A stretch of 64,000 nucleotides of DNA from Ascarosepion bandense (GCA_037127315.1 JBBBDQ010001274.1:1030001-1094000), one strand, 5' to 3'; positions 1-11,221 are shown, numbered from the stretch's first letter. Translations and numbers: made by a program. Notes: generated by a model from the sequence alone, not told the origin.

Positions 1-575
1 TATCTAAATAAAAATGGCCGAGTTTTAAAGCATTTTTATTTTCACTATCCAGAGCGAAATTTCTGAAAAGGAGCAACTGTAAGAAAAAAATGGTGATTTA
101 CATTCCCCAAGGAATTCTGCATTTAATTAATGAAATAAAGTTTTCTAAAAATTTCAGGAAACTTATTAGAGGGAGGTGGTAACATATATAAAAACAAAAT
201 ATTTACAAAGATTTTATAAAAATAATGAATTCAAACATAATTTCAGTCTTTCGTTACTAATTGCTGAAAGTTTCATCAAAATCCGACTATTATTTGATTT
301 TTGCAAGAATTTCCAAATTAATGTTTTTCAACGGTCAAAAAGTGAGTTGTGTAATATTGCGTTTGCCATAGTAAAGACTTGTAAAACTCTGATCACTCGC
401 TGGCTAAAAAAAAACAAAATTTTTAAACAAAAGTTTGAAAGTACTAGAAATGATTTAAATATTTTATAAAATAATGAAAGATACTTTGATCTTTCCCCTT
501 AATAATAACAGAAACATTTTGAAGATAAAACTTAAGTTTCAGTCTTTTTAACATCATGCTATGCTGTTTTATTTA
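1..575 (+). repeat. AT-rich interspersed repeat R1, copy 1
   Basis: The stretch reads like 60640-61220 in the same order: a CATTCCCC block, then TTGCAAGAATTTCCAAATTA, then an end containing CATACTATGCTG or its variant. Parts recur on the opposite strand at 48860-49060 and 59140-59340. No protein is recognised in it. The copy runs off the left edge of the window, so its true start is unknown. It could be the 3' end or an internal part of an unidentified transposon. Confidence 0.6.
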
Positions 576-1099
576 TGTTCATTGAGACCATGAAGAACCC
601 ATTTATCGAGCTTTGTGAGACTGTTGCAGTGATGACACCAAAAATCTAAGACATTTCTCTGACACTTTGACGTGGGTTTTGCTCAACAACTGCTTCTAAT
701 TGTTCGTTGTCAAGACTGAATGACCGTCTTCAACTTTTTTCATTTTCAAGACCCTCATTACCAGTACGAAATTACTGGAACCAACTTCGTACTACTCCGA
801 TCCCTTGTGGACCCATCTCCCCATGCTCTGTTGATATTGACAGAAATTTGGGAGGTACTGTGCCCAAGTTTGAACTCGTGCAAGAAAAATAAACGAAGAT
901 ATGTTTTGACATGTTTATAATTAAGGTTTTTACTGCTTCAATAATAAATCTGTATGAAGATAAGTCAAAAAATAGTAAAAAGCACACATTAATTATTATG
1001 CATACCAAAAGTCAACTAATATATACCGTGAATACTATGTTAAAATGGCTTTTTAAATTACAACATTTCGAGCGGCTATTATTTTTGTAAGAACCTAAT
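576..1099. other. No gene recognised
   Basis: Unique-looking AT-rich DNA. Short overlapping reading frames occur on both strands at 707-1008, but none matches a family I know. Confidence 0.5.
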
Positions 1100-1103
1100 A
1101 TCT

Positions 1104-1104
1104 A

Positions 1105-1137
<33 letters not shown>

Positions 1138-1210
1138 GTGTGTGTGTGTGTGTAAAAGAGAGAGAGTGTGTTTGTGTGAGTGTGTGTGCGTTTATGGGTG
1201 TATGTGTGTA
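1104..1210. repeat. (TA)n-(TG)n microsatellite
   Basis: An alternating TA run is followed by TG and AG-rich dinucleotides. Confidence 0.9.
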
Positions 1211-1973
1211 ATAAAATCATTAATTCGTTTGTTTCACGTATGAAAATAAATTAAACTTATAGACTTAGAAATGTTCCGAAGGGGTAAGTCCATTTCTTAA
1301 ATAGTTTGATTGAGAATTGCTGTGCTGAGCTCTCTTGTGTCTGAATGGTTGCTGAAACATGATTCAATCCATATGAAGTACTCCTCCAAAAATAATTCTG
1401 ATATTGTACAACACAACTAAAGGAAGGAACAAATTGAGGTTATCAAATACACATATGTAATAATATTGCAACATATGTATATCTATATTACAAATTCATC
1501 ACAACTGTTTGTTTTTTTTTACATAAAAAGGTTACTTAAATGGTACCCAGAACTTTGTGATCAACATCTAAGAGCGAAACGTTGGACATACTCTCGATGT
1601 AGACTAGAGGACATTGCCGATTATTTTTTAATAAGATATTGGGTGCTTGCAAACTCACATATACTCGACCTATTATTCATATTTTGAAGTTGACCGCTAA
1701 GATCTTTTTGTAATTTTTTCTTCCTTCTTAATTTACTGGGTGTCTCAAAACATTTCATACCATTTAAATTGTAAATATCTGAGTAACTACATAGTCTAGG
1801 AAAATTATATATATATACCCATATTTGAGCATATGAAACATTTATTTATTAAACATTATATTTATTTTCGTCAACCATGTTGAATATTCCAGAAACCTTA
1901 ATAAGCGGAATGTGCGTTCAGCGACGTGATTTGAACACGTGTCTTCCTTAGCAAGAGAAGTCGATGTTCATAC

Positions 1974-1979
<6 letters not shown>
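1211..1979. other. No gene recognised
   Basis: AT-rich sequence. A weak tRNA-like B-box (GTGTTCAAATCAC on the minus strand near 1935) lies in it. I cannot assign it to a SINE family with confidence. Confidence 0.4.

Positions 1980-2024
<45 letters not shown>
1980..2024. repeat. (TA)n microsatellite
   Basis: An uninterrupted TA run of about 45 bp. Confidence 0.95.
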
Positions 2025-2027
<3 letters not shown>

Positions 2028-2138
2028 TAGATATTGAAGCCAGTATACAGAGGCAACCGTCTGTTTCATGCTAAATGAAATCGTCAGGCACATAGCCATT
2101 TTAATGTACCTGAAAACTATATTTTATCAAATATGTAT

Positions 2139-2311
2139 ATAATTTTAGTGCAAAGGATTTGTCACTTTAACTGAGTGATAAATCATTTGCACTAAAATTA
2201 TCAACATTCTATCTCTAGCCATTTATCGTGCACTTTATGATAAAATACCTGCTTTCCAAAAATGTATTTTATCAGTATAATTACAGAAAAAACAGTATTA
2301 TCATAACTCAA

Positions 2312-2358
<47 letters not shown>
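2139..2358 (+). repeat. Foldback repeat F with (TA)n end
   Basis: Positions 2139-2167 and 2173-2201 are near-perfect inverted copies sharing the core ATTTTAGTGCAAA with a short loop. They are followed by a block (CTATCTCTA, TTTATCAGTA, ATCATAACTCAA) ending in (TA)n at about 2317-2358. Blocks with the same order occur at 15150-15600 and 26600-26945, and partly at 25870-26000. This looks like a nonautonomous element whose 3' end is always a microsatellite. Confidence 0.6.
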
Positions 2359-2362
<4 letters not shown>

Positions 2363-2548
2363 CAGCCAGAAGTCCTGATTTAACATCCTATGACATTTTT
2401 CTTTGTGGTTGGTTAAAGGAGCAAGTCTACTATAACAAGCCAAGACTTTAGAAGAACTTGAAGGGAAAATACAAGAAGTTTTGCTTTCCATACTGAATGG
2501 GTTCCTGGTGAAATTAGTTGACACGATTCGTGAGCGGCTCGAGAAGCC
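2358..2548 (+). pseudogene. Tc1/mariner-type transposase C-terminal relic
   Basis: The plus strand reads through a degenerate P-x-x-SPDLT-x-YD-x-FL motif followed by GWLKEQVY and a helical tail (EELEGKIQEVL, then a run ending RERLEK). This is the pattern around the third catalytic acidic residue in Tc1/mariner transposases and downstream of it. The rest of the protein is missing. The right edge abuts an inverted SINE head at 2549. Confidence 0.5.
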
Positions 2549-2935
2549 GGTCAAGTCACTGGAACTAACCAAACTCTACATCCGCTGGGCTATGCTTCCT
2601 CAAGCCGTTTGTTAGTTCCAGTGACTTGACCCCAAAGAGTTGCGACTTCAATACCAAACTACACAGCAGTGGTAAACAAATAACTTAGAGTTAAAGTGAG
2701 ATAATTACATGGCGACCAGAAGTGGCATAGCACATGGAATGAGAATGATATACCCAAATTATCAGAATAAAGGCTTTGGCTTGAAATTCCCAGCACCTGA
2801 AGAAGTTCTGAGCGTACAACGGCTGAAACGTTGGAAGCATGGCAATAAAAATGAGGACAATAGTCCGAACAATATAAATAGTGTAAATACTGCCTCATCT
2901 AAAAAATATAGACAAACACTAAGTCAATAAAAGTT
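2549..2935 (+). repeat. SINE-B with inverted duplicate head
   Basis: The plus-strand copy starts near 2600 with a tRNA-like head, continues through ACATGGCGACCAGAAGTGGC (from 2708) and CCTGAAGAAGTTCTGAGCG, and ends GAGGACAATAGTCCGAACAA then TAGTGTAAATACTG. Positions 2549-2569 repeat the head in reverse: they form a perfect 21 bp inverted repeat with 2611-2631. The reading frame spanning the body is incidental. Confidence 0.65.
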
Positions 2936-3039
2936 GCGTATTTTCCGATGATGTTCCGAAGTGAACATTCGGTCTGTTTATAATTACTATGCATTAACGC
3001 ATATACACATATGTATACCTACCAATTCCATCTGTAGCA

Positions 3040-3300
3040 TACTCGTTGATAACACAAATATGATAGCATCATCTACATGCAAGAAAAGGTTAAAAGTAAC
3101 GGAAACATTATTAATAAAAAAGAGAATCCATCACTTTATAATATCGACCACAAACACGGCAAAACTGTGCTCGGAATATAAGACACCCATATGACTCTAA
3201 ATAAATAAAACTCTAAACTCTACGCATATTTAGTTACACGTAAAATAAAATTCATCCTTGATAATCGATTGATATATTCAAAAAACACACGGGAAATCAA
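3040..3300. repeat. Fragment related to the inverted-repeat element at 22862-23712
   Basis: Segments such as ACGGCAAAACTGTGCTCGGA and CATATGACTCTAAATAAA parallel the right arm of the 22.9-23.7 kb element (GCCAAAACGTG and TTCGGAAAATAAAATATTCC then ATGACTTTAGA). Only one arm is seen here. No coding capacity is recognised. Confidence 0.45.
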
Positions 3301-3342
3301 AACAATTGGGCAATAAAAAAGTGATTGCTGCCAAAATACACG

Positions 3343-3402
<60 letters not shown>
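3343..3402. repeat. (TG)n microsatellite
   Basis: About 30 consecutive TG units. Confidence 0.97.
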
Positions 3403-3403
<1 letters not shown>

Positions 3404-4239
3404 GAGAAAGATGGGTCAAATTTATCGTTTTTACAAATATTTTTTGGTCGAATTGAATATTTTTTTGCGAATGTAATGGCTGAATAAATTAGTTCATGTA
3501 TGATATAATCCCAATAAAATACAGAATATAGAAAATAAAGAAAAATGTTCGATGTAGTAAGAGAATTTTAATGGTTGCGGAGAGTGGCGCGAAAAATACA
3601 AATTTAGAAAACATGGCAGTGCTTTCGAGCGAAAACGAGGCCAAACGATTCAACAGCCATAGGGCAAAATCGTCAGTGAGCAAAGCGAGTAGAGAGAGAA
3701 TTTCATGTGTTTAGTGTCGATGTTGCTGGGCGGGACCCAATTTGCCCCAACATCAAAAGCAGGGACGGCGCATTGGACACGGAAACAGCTGCGTTGTGAG
3801 AGCGGAAACCGGTAATTCGAGACGCCCTCTACCGGATCAGTGATACCCATAAAAATAAAATAGGAGGGGATCCATTCAGCAGATGACATGTAAATGCCTG
3901 GAGATTTTGCGCGTACTATAATTACTACTACTGCTACTTTTACTTTTATTACTGCTACTACTAAAAATAATAATACTATTAATACTACTATTGCTACTAC
4001 TACTATTAGCGCCACAGCACTATGAACAAAAACCACGGCGCGATGTCTAAGAAACTCGTCTCGTTAATTAGCTTGAGAGTAAAGGTTCAGTCCTCAGTAA
4101 ATATTTTATTGTATTGTCAGATTAATTCGTTCGTTTGTTGCTCTTTTTTTACATTTATTTTAGTTCTATTATAAAAGAATTTTAATAAATGAGTCAATAA
4201 TATATACCAATAAAAAGCACAGAGAAAGAATAGTGCTAC
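3403..4239. other. No gene recognised; GC-richer patch and ACT triplets
   Basis: 3550-3870 is clearly less AT-rich than its surroundings and contains GGGCGGGACC and several CpG dinucleotides. It has no open frame that I recognise. 3915-4010 is an imperfect ACT/AAT trinucleotide tract that creates a spurious hydrophobic frame on the minus strand. Confidence 0.45.
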
Positions 4240-4545
4240 AAAAACAAAACAATATTAATTGCTATTTATATTGTTCCAACTATTGTCCTCATCTTTACTG
4301 CAATGTTTACGATGTTTTGGCGGTTGTACACTCCGGTCTTCTTCAGTTGTTAGGAATTTCGAACCGAACACTAGGATATATCATTCTCATTCCATGTGCG
4401 ATGCCACTTCTGGTAGCCATGTAGTTATCTCTGTAAGTTACTTGTTCACTACTGCTGTAGATTAGTATTGAACTCACAACTGTTTAGGTCAAGCCACTGG
4501 AACTAACCAACGTCTATATCCACTGGGCCATCTGTCCTTGAGGAT
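4240..4545 (-). repeat. SINE-B, near full length
   Basis: On the minus strand a tRNA-like head (A-box-like TGGCCCAGTGGATATAG near 4535-4519, B-box-like GAGTTCAATACTAATC near 4475-4460) leads into the family body. The 3' end reads AAGATGAGGACAATAGT near 4290-4270. The head shows RNA polymerase III type internal promoter spacing, which is why I call the family tRNA-derived. Confidence 0.65.
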
Positions 4546-4549
4546 ACAT

Positions 4550-4970
4550 GGTGGTAAACAAATAATTTATTTAAGTGAAAGGGAGATAACTACATGACTA
4601 CTAGAAGTAGCATCGCACACGAAATAAAGATGATATTCCTCAGTGATAGTAATAAAGGGTTCGTTTGGAAATTCCTAGCAACTGAAGAAGGCCTGAGTGT
4701 ACAATTGTCAAAACGTCGTAAACATAGCTGGAAAGATGAGGACAATAGTCCGAACAATGTAAGTAGTGTAAATATTACCTCATCTCAGAAATATAAATAA
4801 ACCACTATGGTAACATATTGTGCGCGTTAATTCAAATAACGTTAGAAAAACGAATGAATTTATCTGATAACCCAATACTATTTTAGCTTTGTTTCAGATT
4901 AAGCAATGTACAAATCTGGTACGGAAGATGAGGACAACATTCCAAACAATGTAAATAGTGTAAATAAAGC
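4550..4970 (+). repeat. SINE-B plus extra 3' end
   Basis: A plus-strand copy of the body and 3' end (GAGGACAATAGTCCGAACAA near 4738) lies head-to-head with the minus copy at 4240-4545. A second, shorter copy of the 3' end (GAGGACAACATTCC, TAGTGTAAATA) follows at 4925-4970. Confidence 0.6.
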
Positions 4971-4974
4971 AGCA

Positions 4975-5310
4975 GTTTTAGGAAGAATCTGAGTGCACGT
5001 TACTCCTTACTATGGAATACGAATGAAGATGACTCATCCTTGTGAACACGGTATGGCGTGCCCCAGTTGCAAAAATCAGGGCTAATGGAAGCATGGAAGA
5101 GATCACGTCTGAATACTTGCAAAGAAAATAGCGATAGAGCAGCGATAGGCTTGCGACGTTTAGTCTGTGAGAAAGTTGTTGTAGAGTAGAAAATAATTCA
5201 TGACACATCATGTTTGCGTAGACAATATTAAAGTCTACCAAAGCAAGCCAGCAGAAATTGTGCTGCTCCAGCCAAGATATAGTAGCAATATTTTTTTTTT
5301 CTGCTCTGGA
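4975..5310 (-). pseudogene. LINE-B C-terminal fragment
   Basis: The minus strand shows YILAGAAQF, then LSHRLNVASLSLLYRYF, in two frames. This order is found in the C-terminal region downstream of reverse transcriptase in CR1/Jockey-like LINEs. There are frameshifts. It abuts an oppositely oriented LINE-A 3' end. Confidence 0.5.
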
Positions 5311-5344
5311 TTTTGTAAAGAAAGAGTAGTGCTTTGAATACTAC

Positions 5345-5935
5345 TGTCACATCTGGTCGGGTGCCCCTGCTACTCATCACAGGTTTCTTGACAAAATCCA
5401 ACGAAGAATCTTTCATGTAAATGATCCCGACTTGGTAGATCAGCACCAGTCACTTTCTCACCGACTTAATGTGGCTTCTCCTGTATCTTCTACAAATACT
5501 TTCACGGCTTCTGCTCTGACGAGATTAGCTCCCTGGTGCCCCCTCTGCATGAATTTACTCGAGCTACTAGACTAGCAACTAGGTCCCACCCTTTAACAGT
5601 GAAACTAAGTAAATGTAACCGCAATTTCTACTCTATCAGCTCCTTTGCTCGCACTTCCCGCCTGTGGAATTTCCTTATTTCCCTAAGGGCTACAATCCCC
5701 AAAAATTTAAACGCAAAATCAATTACCAATTCTTATCTTCTTGACACATCCTTTTCTTGACAACTCTTGTATCATGTTCTTCTTCTTTTACACGCCACTC
5801 TCACGCAGTCCTCTTCACACCTGCATTCTCATCCTGTTCTTACTCATTCTCTGAACCCCTTTTTCTCATCTTACCTCTTCTGTAATCCCCTGAGCCCCTT
5901 GCTTGTGGTGAAATATATATATATATATATGCAAT
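5345..5935 (+). mobile_element. LINE-A 3' end (CR1/Jockey-like)
   Basis: The plus strand encodes, with a frameshift, LDKIQRRI, LSHRLNVAS, then HEFTRATRLATRSHPLTVKL and FARTSRLWNFL, the C-terminal tail of this LINE family. A pyrimidine-rich 3' UTR follows and ends TTGCTTGTGGTGAAA then (TA)n at 5913-5930. The reverse transcriptase is absent, as expected for a 5'-truncated LINE copy. Confidence 0.65.
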
Positions 5936-6365
5936 GTAATTGATCCCGATCTGGTAACACAACTCCACGGCTTCTGCTCCGATGAGCTTAGCTCCCTTGT
6001 GCCCCCTTTGCATGAATTTAGTCGAGTTACTAGACTAGCGGCTAGCTCGCATCATTTTGCAGTGAAACCAATCAAATGTAACTGCATCTTCTTTTCTCGC
6101 ACTTCCCACCTGTAGAATTCTCTTTCGTATACTTGCCATCTCTTATGTCCTTGACTCCCATCCTTTTCCTGACAACCCTTGCATCTTCTTCCTTTACACT
6201 CCACTTTCATGCAGTCCTTTTCATACCTGTATTCTCATCCTGTTCTTACTTATTATCTGACTCACCTGTAACTTGTTCGTCTTTCTCATCTCACTTCTTC
6301 TGTAGCAACCTGTGCACCTGTGGTAATTCTGCATTGCTTGGGGTAAAATGATAAAAAAAAAAAAA
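5936..6365 (+). mobile_element. Second LINE-A 3' end
   Basis: A second copy of the same tail lies in tandem: FCSDELSSLVPPLHEF near 5965, then a 3' UTR ending GCTTGGGGTAAAATGAT plus an A-run at 6350-6365. It is more degenerate than the copy to its left. Confidence 0.6.
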
Positions 6366-6649
6366 TGACACAATCAGATAATTACTAAATCGGTAAAAAA
6401 AAAAAATCCCGACTTTCATGAATTTATTTCTTCTTCTTTTTTTATTCGGGGATTACTTGTAATGTACACTAAGCACTTTAGCCAGTCTGTGAGAAGAACA
6501 GTTCTGAAAAAAAAAATAGTAAAATTAACAGGAAACCACACAACTGCCTCTCCCTTTTATTTTGTTAAGTGCACGTGGGGTTTATTCGTATTTTCCCTCA
6601 ATGGAAATGGTGAGCAATATCTGAACAGTATAAATTTAAAAATATTAGC
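6366..6649. other. No gene recognised
   Basis: AT-rich, with two short A-runs. Nothing identifiable. Confidence 0.4.
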
Positions 6650-6845
6650 TAGAAGAGGTATCCTCAGTCATGAGGAATGGAATGAGAACAGTCTACCCGC
6701 GTAAATTAAATAAAGAGTTCATTTCGAAAATCGCTGTAGATTACTGAGATCGGCCTGAAGCAGGCCGGAGAGTACTACGGCCGAAACTTTATGATAATAA
6801 ACAACAAAGAGGACATCATTCGAATATAAATAGTGTTAATTGTTG
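6650..6845 (+). repeat. SINE-B 3' half, diverged
   Basis: It keeps GGAATGAGAACAGTCTACC, CTGAAGCAGGCCGGAGAGTA, GGCCGAAAC and AATATAAATAGTGTTAAT in family order. The tRNA head is missing. Unlike 2.7 and 4.5 kb, the centre keeps a GATCGGCCTGAAGCAGGCCGGA dyad in which GGCCTG pairs with CAGGCC. Confidence 0.5.
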
Positions 6846-7054
6846 GTGACAAACTGCTTGTCAGCCTGACTGCAAAATACTTGCCCCACTCTAATTTATA
6901 GGCAAAACCACACAAATGCATGCTGGGATTTTTCATAACCACTTCTCAGTTTCATAGCACTTCTGTTCTTTCATGTCTTAAAACAAGGACGCTACGATTG
7001 ATTTCATATATAACTTTTTGTGTGTTGACACCATTCTTGGTTTGTTAACTTTTT

Positions 7055-7245
7055 GTCATATTAATATGAGTAGATAGATTCGCCTGTCGCCAGACTCTTT
7101 TGAACAAGAGTAGTAGACGTTTATCTCTTGTTTCGGTTTAGGATTGAGTTTCCTGATTCTTCTAACGATTTTTTCATCCTCTTTCACTCCCAGTAGCCCC
7201 TTGTATTTTAGTTGCATTCACGCCTTGTTTGGGGTGAATTGATTA
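7055..7245 (+). repeat. LINE 3' UTR family U, copy 1
   Basis: TTTGAACAAGAGTAGTAGACG, GTTTAGGATTGAGTTTCC and GCCTTGTTTGGGGTGAATTG then TTAAAAAAAA. The same modules occur at 29555-29630 and 49615-49860. Their LINE-like GGGGTGAAxTGATTAAA terminus suggests LINE 3' UTRs without coding sequence. Confidence 0.55.
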
Positions 7246-7562
7246 AAAAAAAGTCGGGGCAAGTGTTTCCCAAACCACATAGTTGCTATTCCCTGTTACG
7301 TTTTACTATCAAACATCTTTATCTCATTTTGTGTTTTTTCTTTTGCTCTTTTTTATCTTGTCCATTGACCGATAATCAAACAACCTACTGCTCCATCTTT
7401 CATCGTTTATTTTATCCTGGCTATTTATTATCATTATGTTGTCATTTTTCATCATATTTCGATTTCTGCAATGGTCGCACTACCTCCCAAGTTTGCAGGA
7501 AGACCTAAGGTAGGTTGTGGCGTGTCGTTATGGCTCCATTTCATGTTTTTCTATCTTCCATA

Positions 7563-9238
7563 TAATCCTTAGCGTTATATAGACAAAGTTTTCCTTAATG
7601 TGTGGGCTGAAATTAATAAGACAATATTTTGTATATCTCTTAAGCTGGGGTTTCCAGGGATTCTTTCAATGTGTTGTTTTGTTCCATTTTTTATCATTCC
7701 AAGTACACCTACTATCAGTGGCACAACTCTTATTTTCAATTTTCACATTTTTTCTATTTCAATTTCCAGGTTTTTATATTTTGACAGTTTTTCAAATTCC
7801 TTGGTTGCTATGTTACAATCCGCTGGACAAGACATATCAATTAATAGACAAGTTTTTTCTTTCTTGATTTTAACAATAATGTCCGGTCTATTTGCTTCAA
7901 TTTTTCTGTCTGTGTAGATGGTGTAATCCCATAGAATGGTGACATATTCTATTTCTGTAACCGGTGCTGGGTGATGTTCATACCAGTGTTTGTTTACAGA
8001 TTTTCCATAGTGTTTGTACAATGTCCAATGTAAATATTGCCCTACTCTATCGTGGCGATTTTTATCTTCATTTCGGGCAAGTACAGAACAGCCTGAGATT
8101 AGATGGTCTATTGTTTCTTGATGTTTATCACAAAACCTGCATTATGTATAATATTTGCCTGAAAGTTTCTAGTGAATAGGCGCTGCAAGAATAAAGCCTT
8201 CAGTCTCTGACTGTAATCCAGATACTCGTAACTATCGATGAGTATTAACTTTATCAACATTGGATTTATTGGAAAGTTCTGGATATTGGCCATGCAGAAG
8301 TTTGTCTTGCCATCGTTGCCATCGTTGTTTCATCTGTTCAAGAGCTTTATGCTTGGCTTTATTTTTCATATTTTTTTGCAGCAATAATTGGTTTTTGGCT
8401 TCTGTTTTGCTTTTCTACAGAATCTACTAACTGTAAATCTTGTTTGTATTTACTGCTCTCCTTCATTATTTTTCTTTCTGTTTTCATGTTGTTTGACTAA
8501 TTTTATCATCCAGTCCTTTGTTGTTTCTATGTATGTTAGTAAGCCAATAGTTGTTGTCTTGTATGACAATTCTAGCTGAATAAGACCTCTTCCACATTCT
8601 TTACGGGGGTATGTATAGACGGTCTACATCAGCCTTTGGATGATGCATCTTATGCTTAAAAAGAAGCTTTCTTGTTTTAGAATCCATTCACCTGATGTCG
8701 TTTAGAATCCAGTTTAAGATGTTGAAATTATATTGGACAACTGGGATTGCAAGGCTATTAATGGCCATAATTCTGTTCTGAGAATTCAATTTAGTATTTA
8801 ATATCATTCGTAGCCTTCTATAGTACTCTTTACGCACTATTTCTTTCATTTTTTATGGTGACTTTTTTCACCCTCATTTACACCTAGGTATTTATAGGCT
8901 TCTTCTGGTTTTAATTCTTTTATTGTTACAGCAGGGTCTAAGCTAATTGAGGATGTTTCTTGTTGCTTTATCGCATTTATTCAAATTGAATTTCATTCCA
9001 ATGTCTTCGCTGAAGCATTTTACAGTTTGTAGAAGACCTTCCAGCTCATTATCATTCTTAGCATACAACTTTAAGTCATCCATGTAAAATAGAGGGCTTA
9101 TTTTCTTTTGGCTTATTTTATAACCATATTCTGACTTCTTAAGTTGACTGGTTAGTGCTATTAATGATATGCAGAATAGTAAGGGAGACAAAGAATCACC
9201 TTGAAATATACCTCTTTTGATGTTTATTTTGATGTTTA

Positions 9239-9240
<2 letters not shown>
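7563..9240 (-). mobile_element. LINE-C: reverse transcriptase plus C-terminal restriction-like endonuclease, decayed
   Basis: Reading down from 9240 on the minus strand there is a reverse transcriptase segment with GIFQGDSLSPLLF and the catalytic YMDD (FYMDDLKLYA). Further down come a linker near 8293-8108 with QSLFTRN-like spacing (frame shifted) and a C-terminal domain at 8021-7743 with NRPDIIVK, CLLIDMSCP and KEFEKLSKYKNLEIE. It finishes VGVLGMIKNGT and ends near 7563. RPD...(L/I)IDM...KE.EK is the acidic pattern of a PD-(D/E)XK nuclease, which in LINEs places it with R2/R4/NeSL-like groups. Those cut target DNA with this domain rather than an APE endonuclease. Several stops and frameshifts mean it is not functional. 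Only the last part of reverse transcriptase is present, so it is 5'-truncated, at an (ATT)n tract. Confidence 0.75.
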
Positions 9241-9275
<35 letters not shown>

Positions 9276-9276
9276 C
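9238..9276. repeat. (ATT)n microsatellite
   Basis: About twelve ATT units at the 5' truncation point of LINE-C. They encode the spurious poly-Ile start of the overlapping frame. Confidence 0.95.
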
Positions 9277-9714
9277 ATTTCGCTTAATCACTTCTATGGT
9301 ACCTCTTATCTTGGTTGGGCATATGATCAATTATTACCTTGAAGCAGCCGAGAGACTCTTTTTAGACGGAGGCGCATGTGTTTAAAATCCTGATCAGCAG
9401 GAAACTTCTCATACCAGAAAGACAAAAATTTATTTGATATCTCAACATGGCTAGTAAGAAAACATTGCACTTTGTAATAATGAACACACCTTATTACGAA
9501 ATGACAATATGCTTTTTGTTAATTTGAATACATACATTAAACTGTGGCTTTAATTTAAAAAAAATGAGGTACAATTAGTTAAAAAAATAAAACTTATTTC
9601 TGCATAATTCAATTATGTTTTATTATTCACTGATTAAATCCTGCTGACAGAATCATTTAAAACAATATAGAAATATAGGATTTGATGAAAATGAATCTAT
9701 TTAATTGTTACTTA
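9277..9714. other. No gene recognised
   Basis: AT-rich; nothing identifiable. Confidence 0.4.
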
Positions 9715-9895
9715 ACTATACGAGAACAGTCTACCATCGTAGATTATATAAAGGGTTCACCTAAAAATTCCCTGTAGGTTACTTAGATGGATATATACAT
9801 GGAGAAGGCCGGTGAACCCAACGACCAAATGACTGTCGTAAGAACAATCAAGATAAGGACAATAGTCCAAATATAAATAGTGCAAATAAGTGTGA
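9715..9895 (+). repeat. SINE-B 3' half, diverged
   Basis: Order matches 6650-6845: GAGAACAGTCTACC, AAAGGGTTCACC, GAGAAGGCCGGTGAACCC, then AAGGACAATAGTCCAAATAT and AATAGTGCAAATAAG. Head missing. Confidence 0.5.
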
Positions 9896-9984
9896 GCATC
9901 TGAAACCACTCAAGCGATGTCAAAGGTGAAATGGTCCGAGGACCGAAGTAGATATATAAATAATGATTAATAGCAGTCAGTGAT

Positions 9985-10340
9985 TTGGAGAGTCATTCAC
10001 AGTCTGAGGAGATCTACTGAATGCATCTGTTAGTTGTTTATTTTGTCGGACTTTCTGTCTTCGGGCAGAGAGGAAGCTAGACGACGTTCCGCAGAGAGGT
10101 GGAGTCTCGTCTGGGAAAAAGCAGACAAAAATTTCTGTCTGAGCTTACAGGCTCGATTTTACCCACGTTAATTGGCCTTCTGCCGCTTCTATCTCGGACT
10201 TCTGCCAGCGTGGGAAGGTTGTAAGTAATTCGGGGTGTCATTAACAATCTGAGGGGATCGACTGCGTACGTCGCTCATTCATTTTGTCGTACGTTCTGCC
10301 TTCAAGCAGAGAGGAACCCGGACGTGCTTCTGTGTGTGTG
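9985..10340. repeat. Direct duplication of a ~100 bp module
   Basis: 9990-10100 and 10230-10330 share GTCATT(C/A)ACA, TCTGAGGxGATC, ATTTTGTCG and AGCAGAGAGGAA in the same order and orientation. The second ends in a short (TG)n. The intervening 130 bp is not duplicated. No known family is recognised. Confidence 0.5.
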
Positions 10341-10494
10341 TGTGTGTAAAACTGCCTGAAAACCATACTATGGGTTAATTCAAATCTTGTGAGGCAAAAT
10401 TGGGTTGATGAAGCCGTTGGAAAGTTGTCGGCACAAGTTGTGACCGAGGGTTTGGGCATACTGGCATTGTTCCAAAAATTGTTCACAATAGATT

Positions 10495-10910
10495 ATTCGC
10501 TATCAATATCAGTCAGTCAATTAAGTGTTATGCGTGATACACGCTTGGGCGATCATGTCTCGAAAGAGACATGATTGACTGGAGATAATATTTTCCAGCA
10601 GTAGTTTGCCATTACATACTGCACTAGACTCGTGGCCAACCAAGTATATAGAAACCAATCTATCCGTCTAATTAATCCTAGAGCTGGAGGGAAACGAGAT
10701 CGATTAATATTTTTCCCAAGGGTATTTGCACGTAAGTGAATACAACGAATTCAACTGGAATCCGAACTACGCTCTCTGATTTCTCTTTCTTAGCCGATAT
10801 CCACTGCACACTTCCCAAGGTTATTTGCGCGTAAGTGAATGCAAGGAATTCAAATGGAATTCGAACTCGGTTCTCTGCTTTTTCTTTCGAAGCTGATAAT
10901 AAACCAGTGG
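10495..10910 (-). repeat. SINE-A copy plus a partial second head
   Basis: A full minus-strand copy. The tRNA-like head lies near 10800-10740 (B-box-like GTTCGGATTCCAG). The core TTAATC...CTCCAGCTCT and the 3' module follow, with the short palindrome TGTCTCTTTCGAGACA near 10555-10571 and the end ATAACACTTAATTGACTGAC. A second head and core fragment adjoins at 10815-10905, giving a tandem partial duplicate. Confidence 0.7.
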
Positions 10911-11221
10911 ACTCTATGTTTTGAGTGAGCGCCTGTAATAGGGATTTGCTCGGTGTGCTCGGTAACGAATAGCCAAAAATTATATTATGGACTCTCCTGT
11001 CGATTTCGACGTATGAGCGTCGAACTCAGTTAGACTACCACACAAAGAATTGTTTAAAGTAGTGAAGGCTTGTGTAGCACCATCCACACTTTTTGGACGT
11101 GCGGAAAACAAACAATTGGTGCAGAAGTCTGCCACAGATCGCATGAACAACAGACCTCAGTTATTTAAGCCATAACTGGAGGGAAGGAACGGATTAATAC
11201 CTTTCTCAAGGGTACCAGTGC

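Noticed and set aside
1905..1965. tRNA-like SINE head on the minus strand
   Set aside because: Only a B-box-like stretch (GTGTTCAAATCAC) is visible; no A-box at proper spacing or family match.
3550..3870. CpG-richer patch as a promoter or first exon
   Set aside because: The patch is short and has no TATA or initiator context I can support and no coding pattern; left as unassigned.
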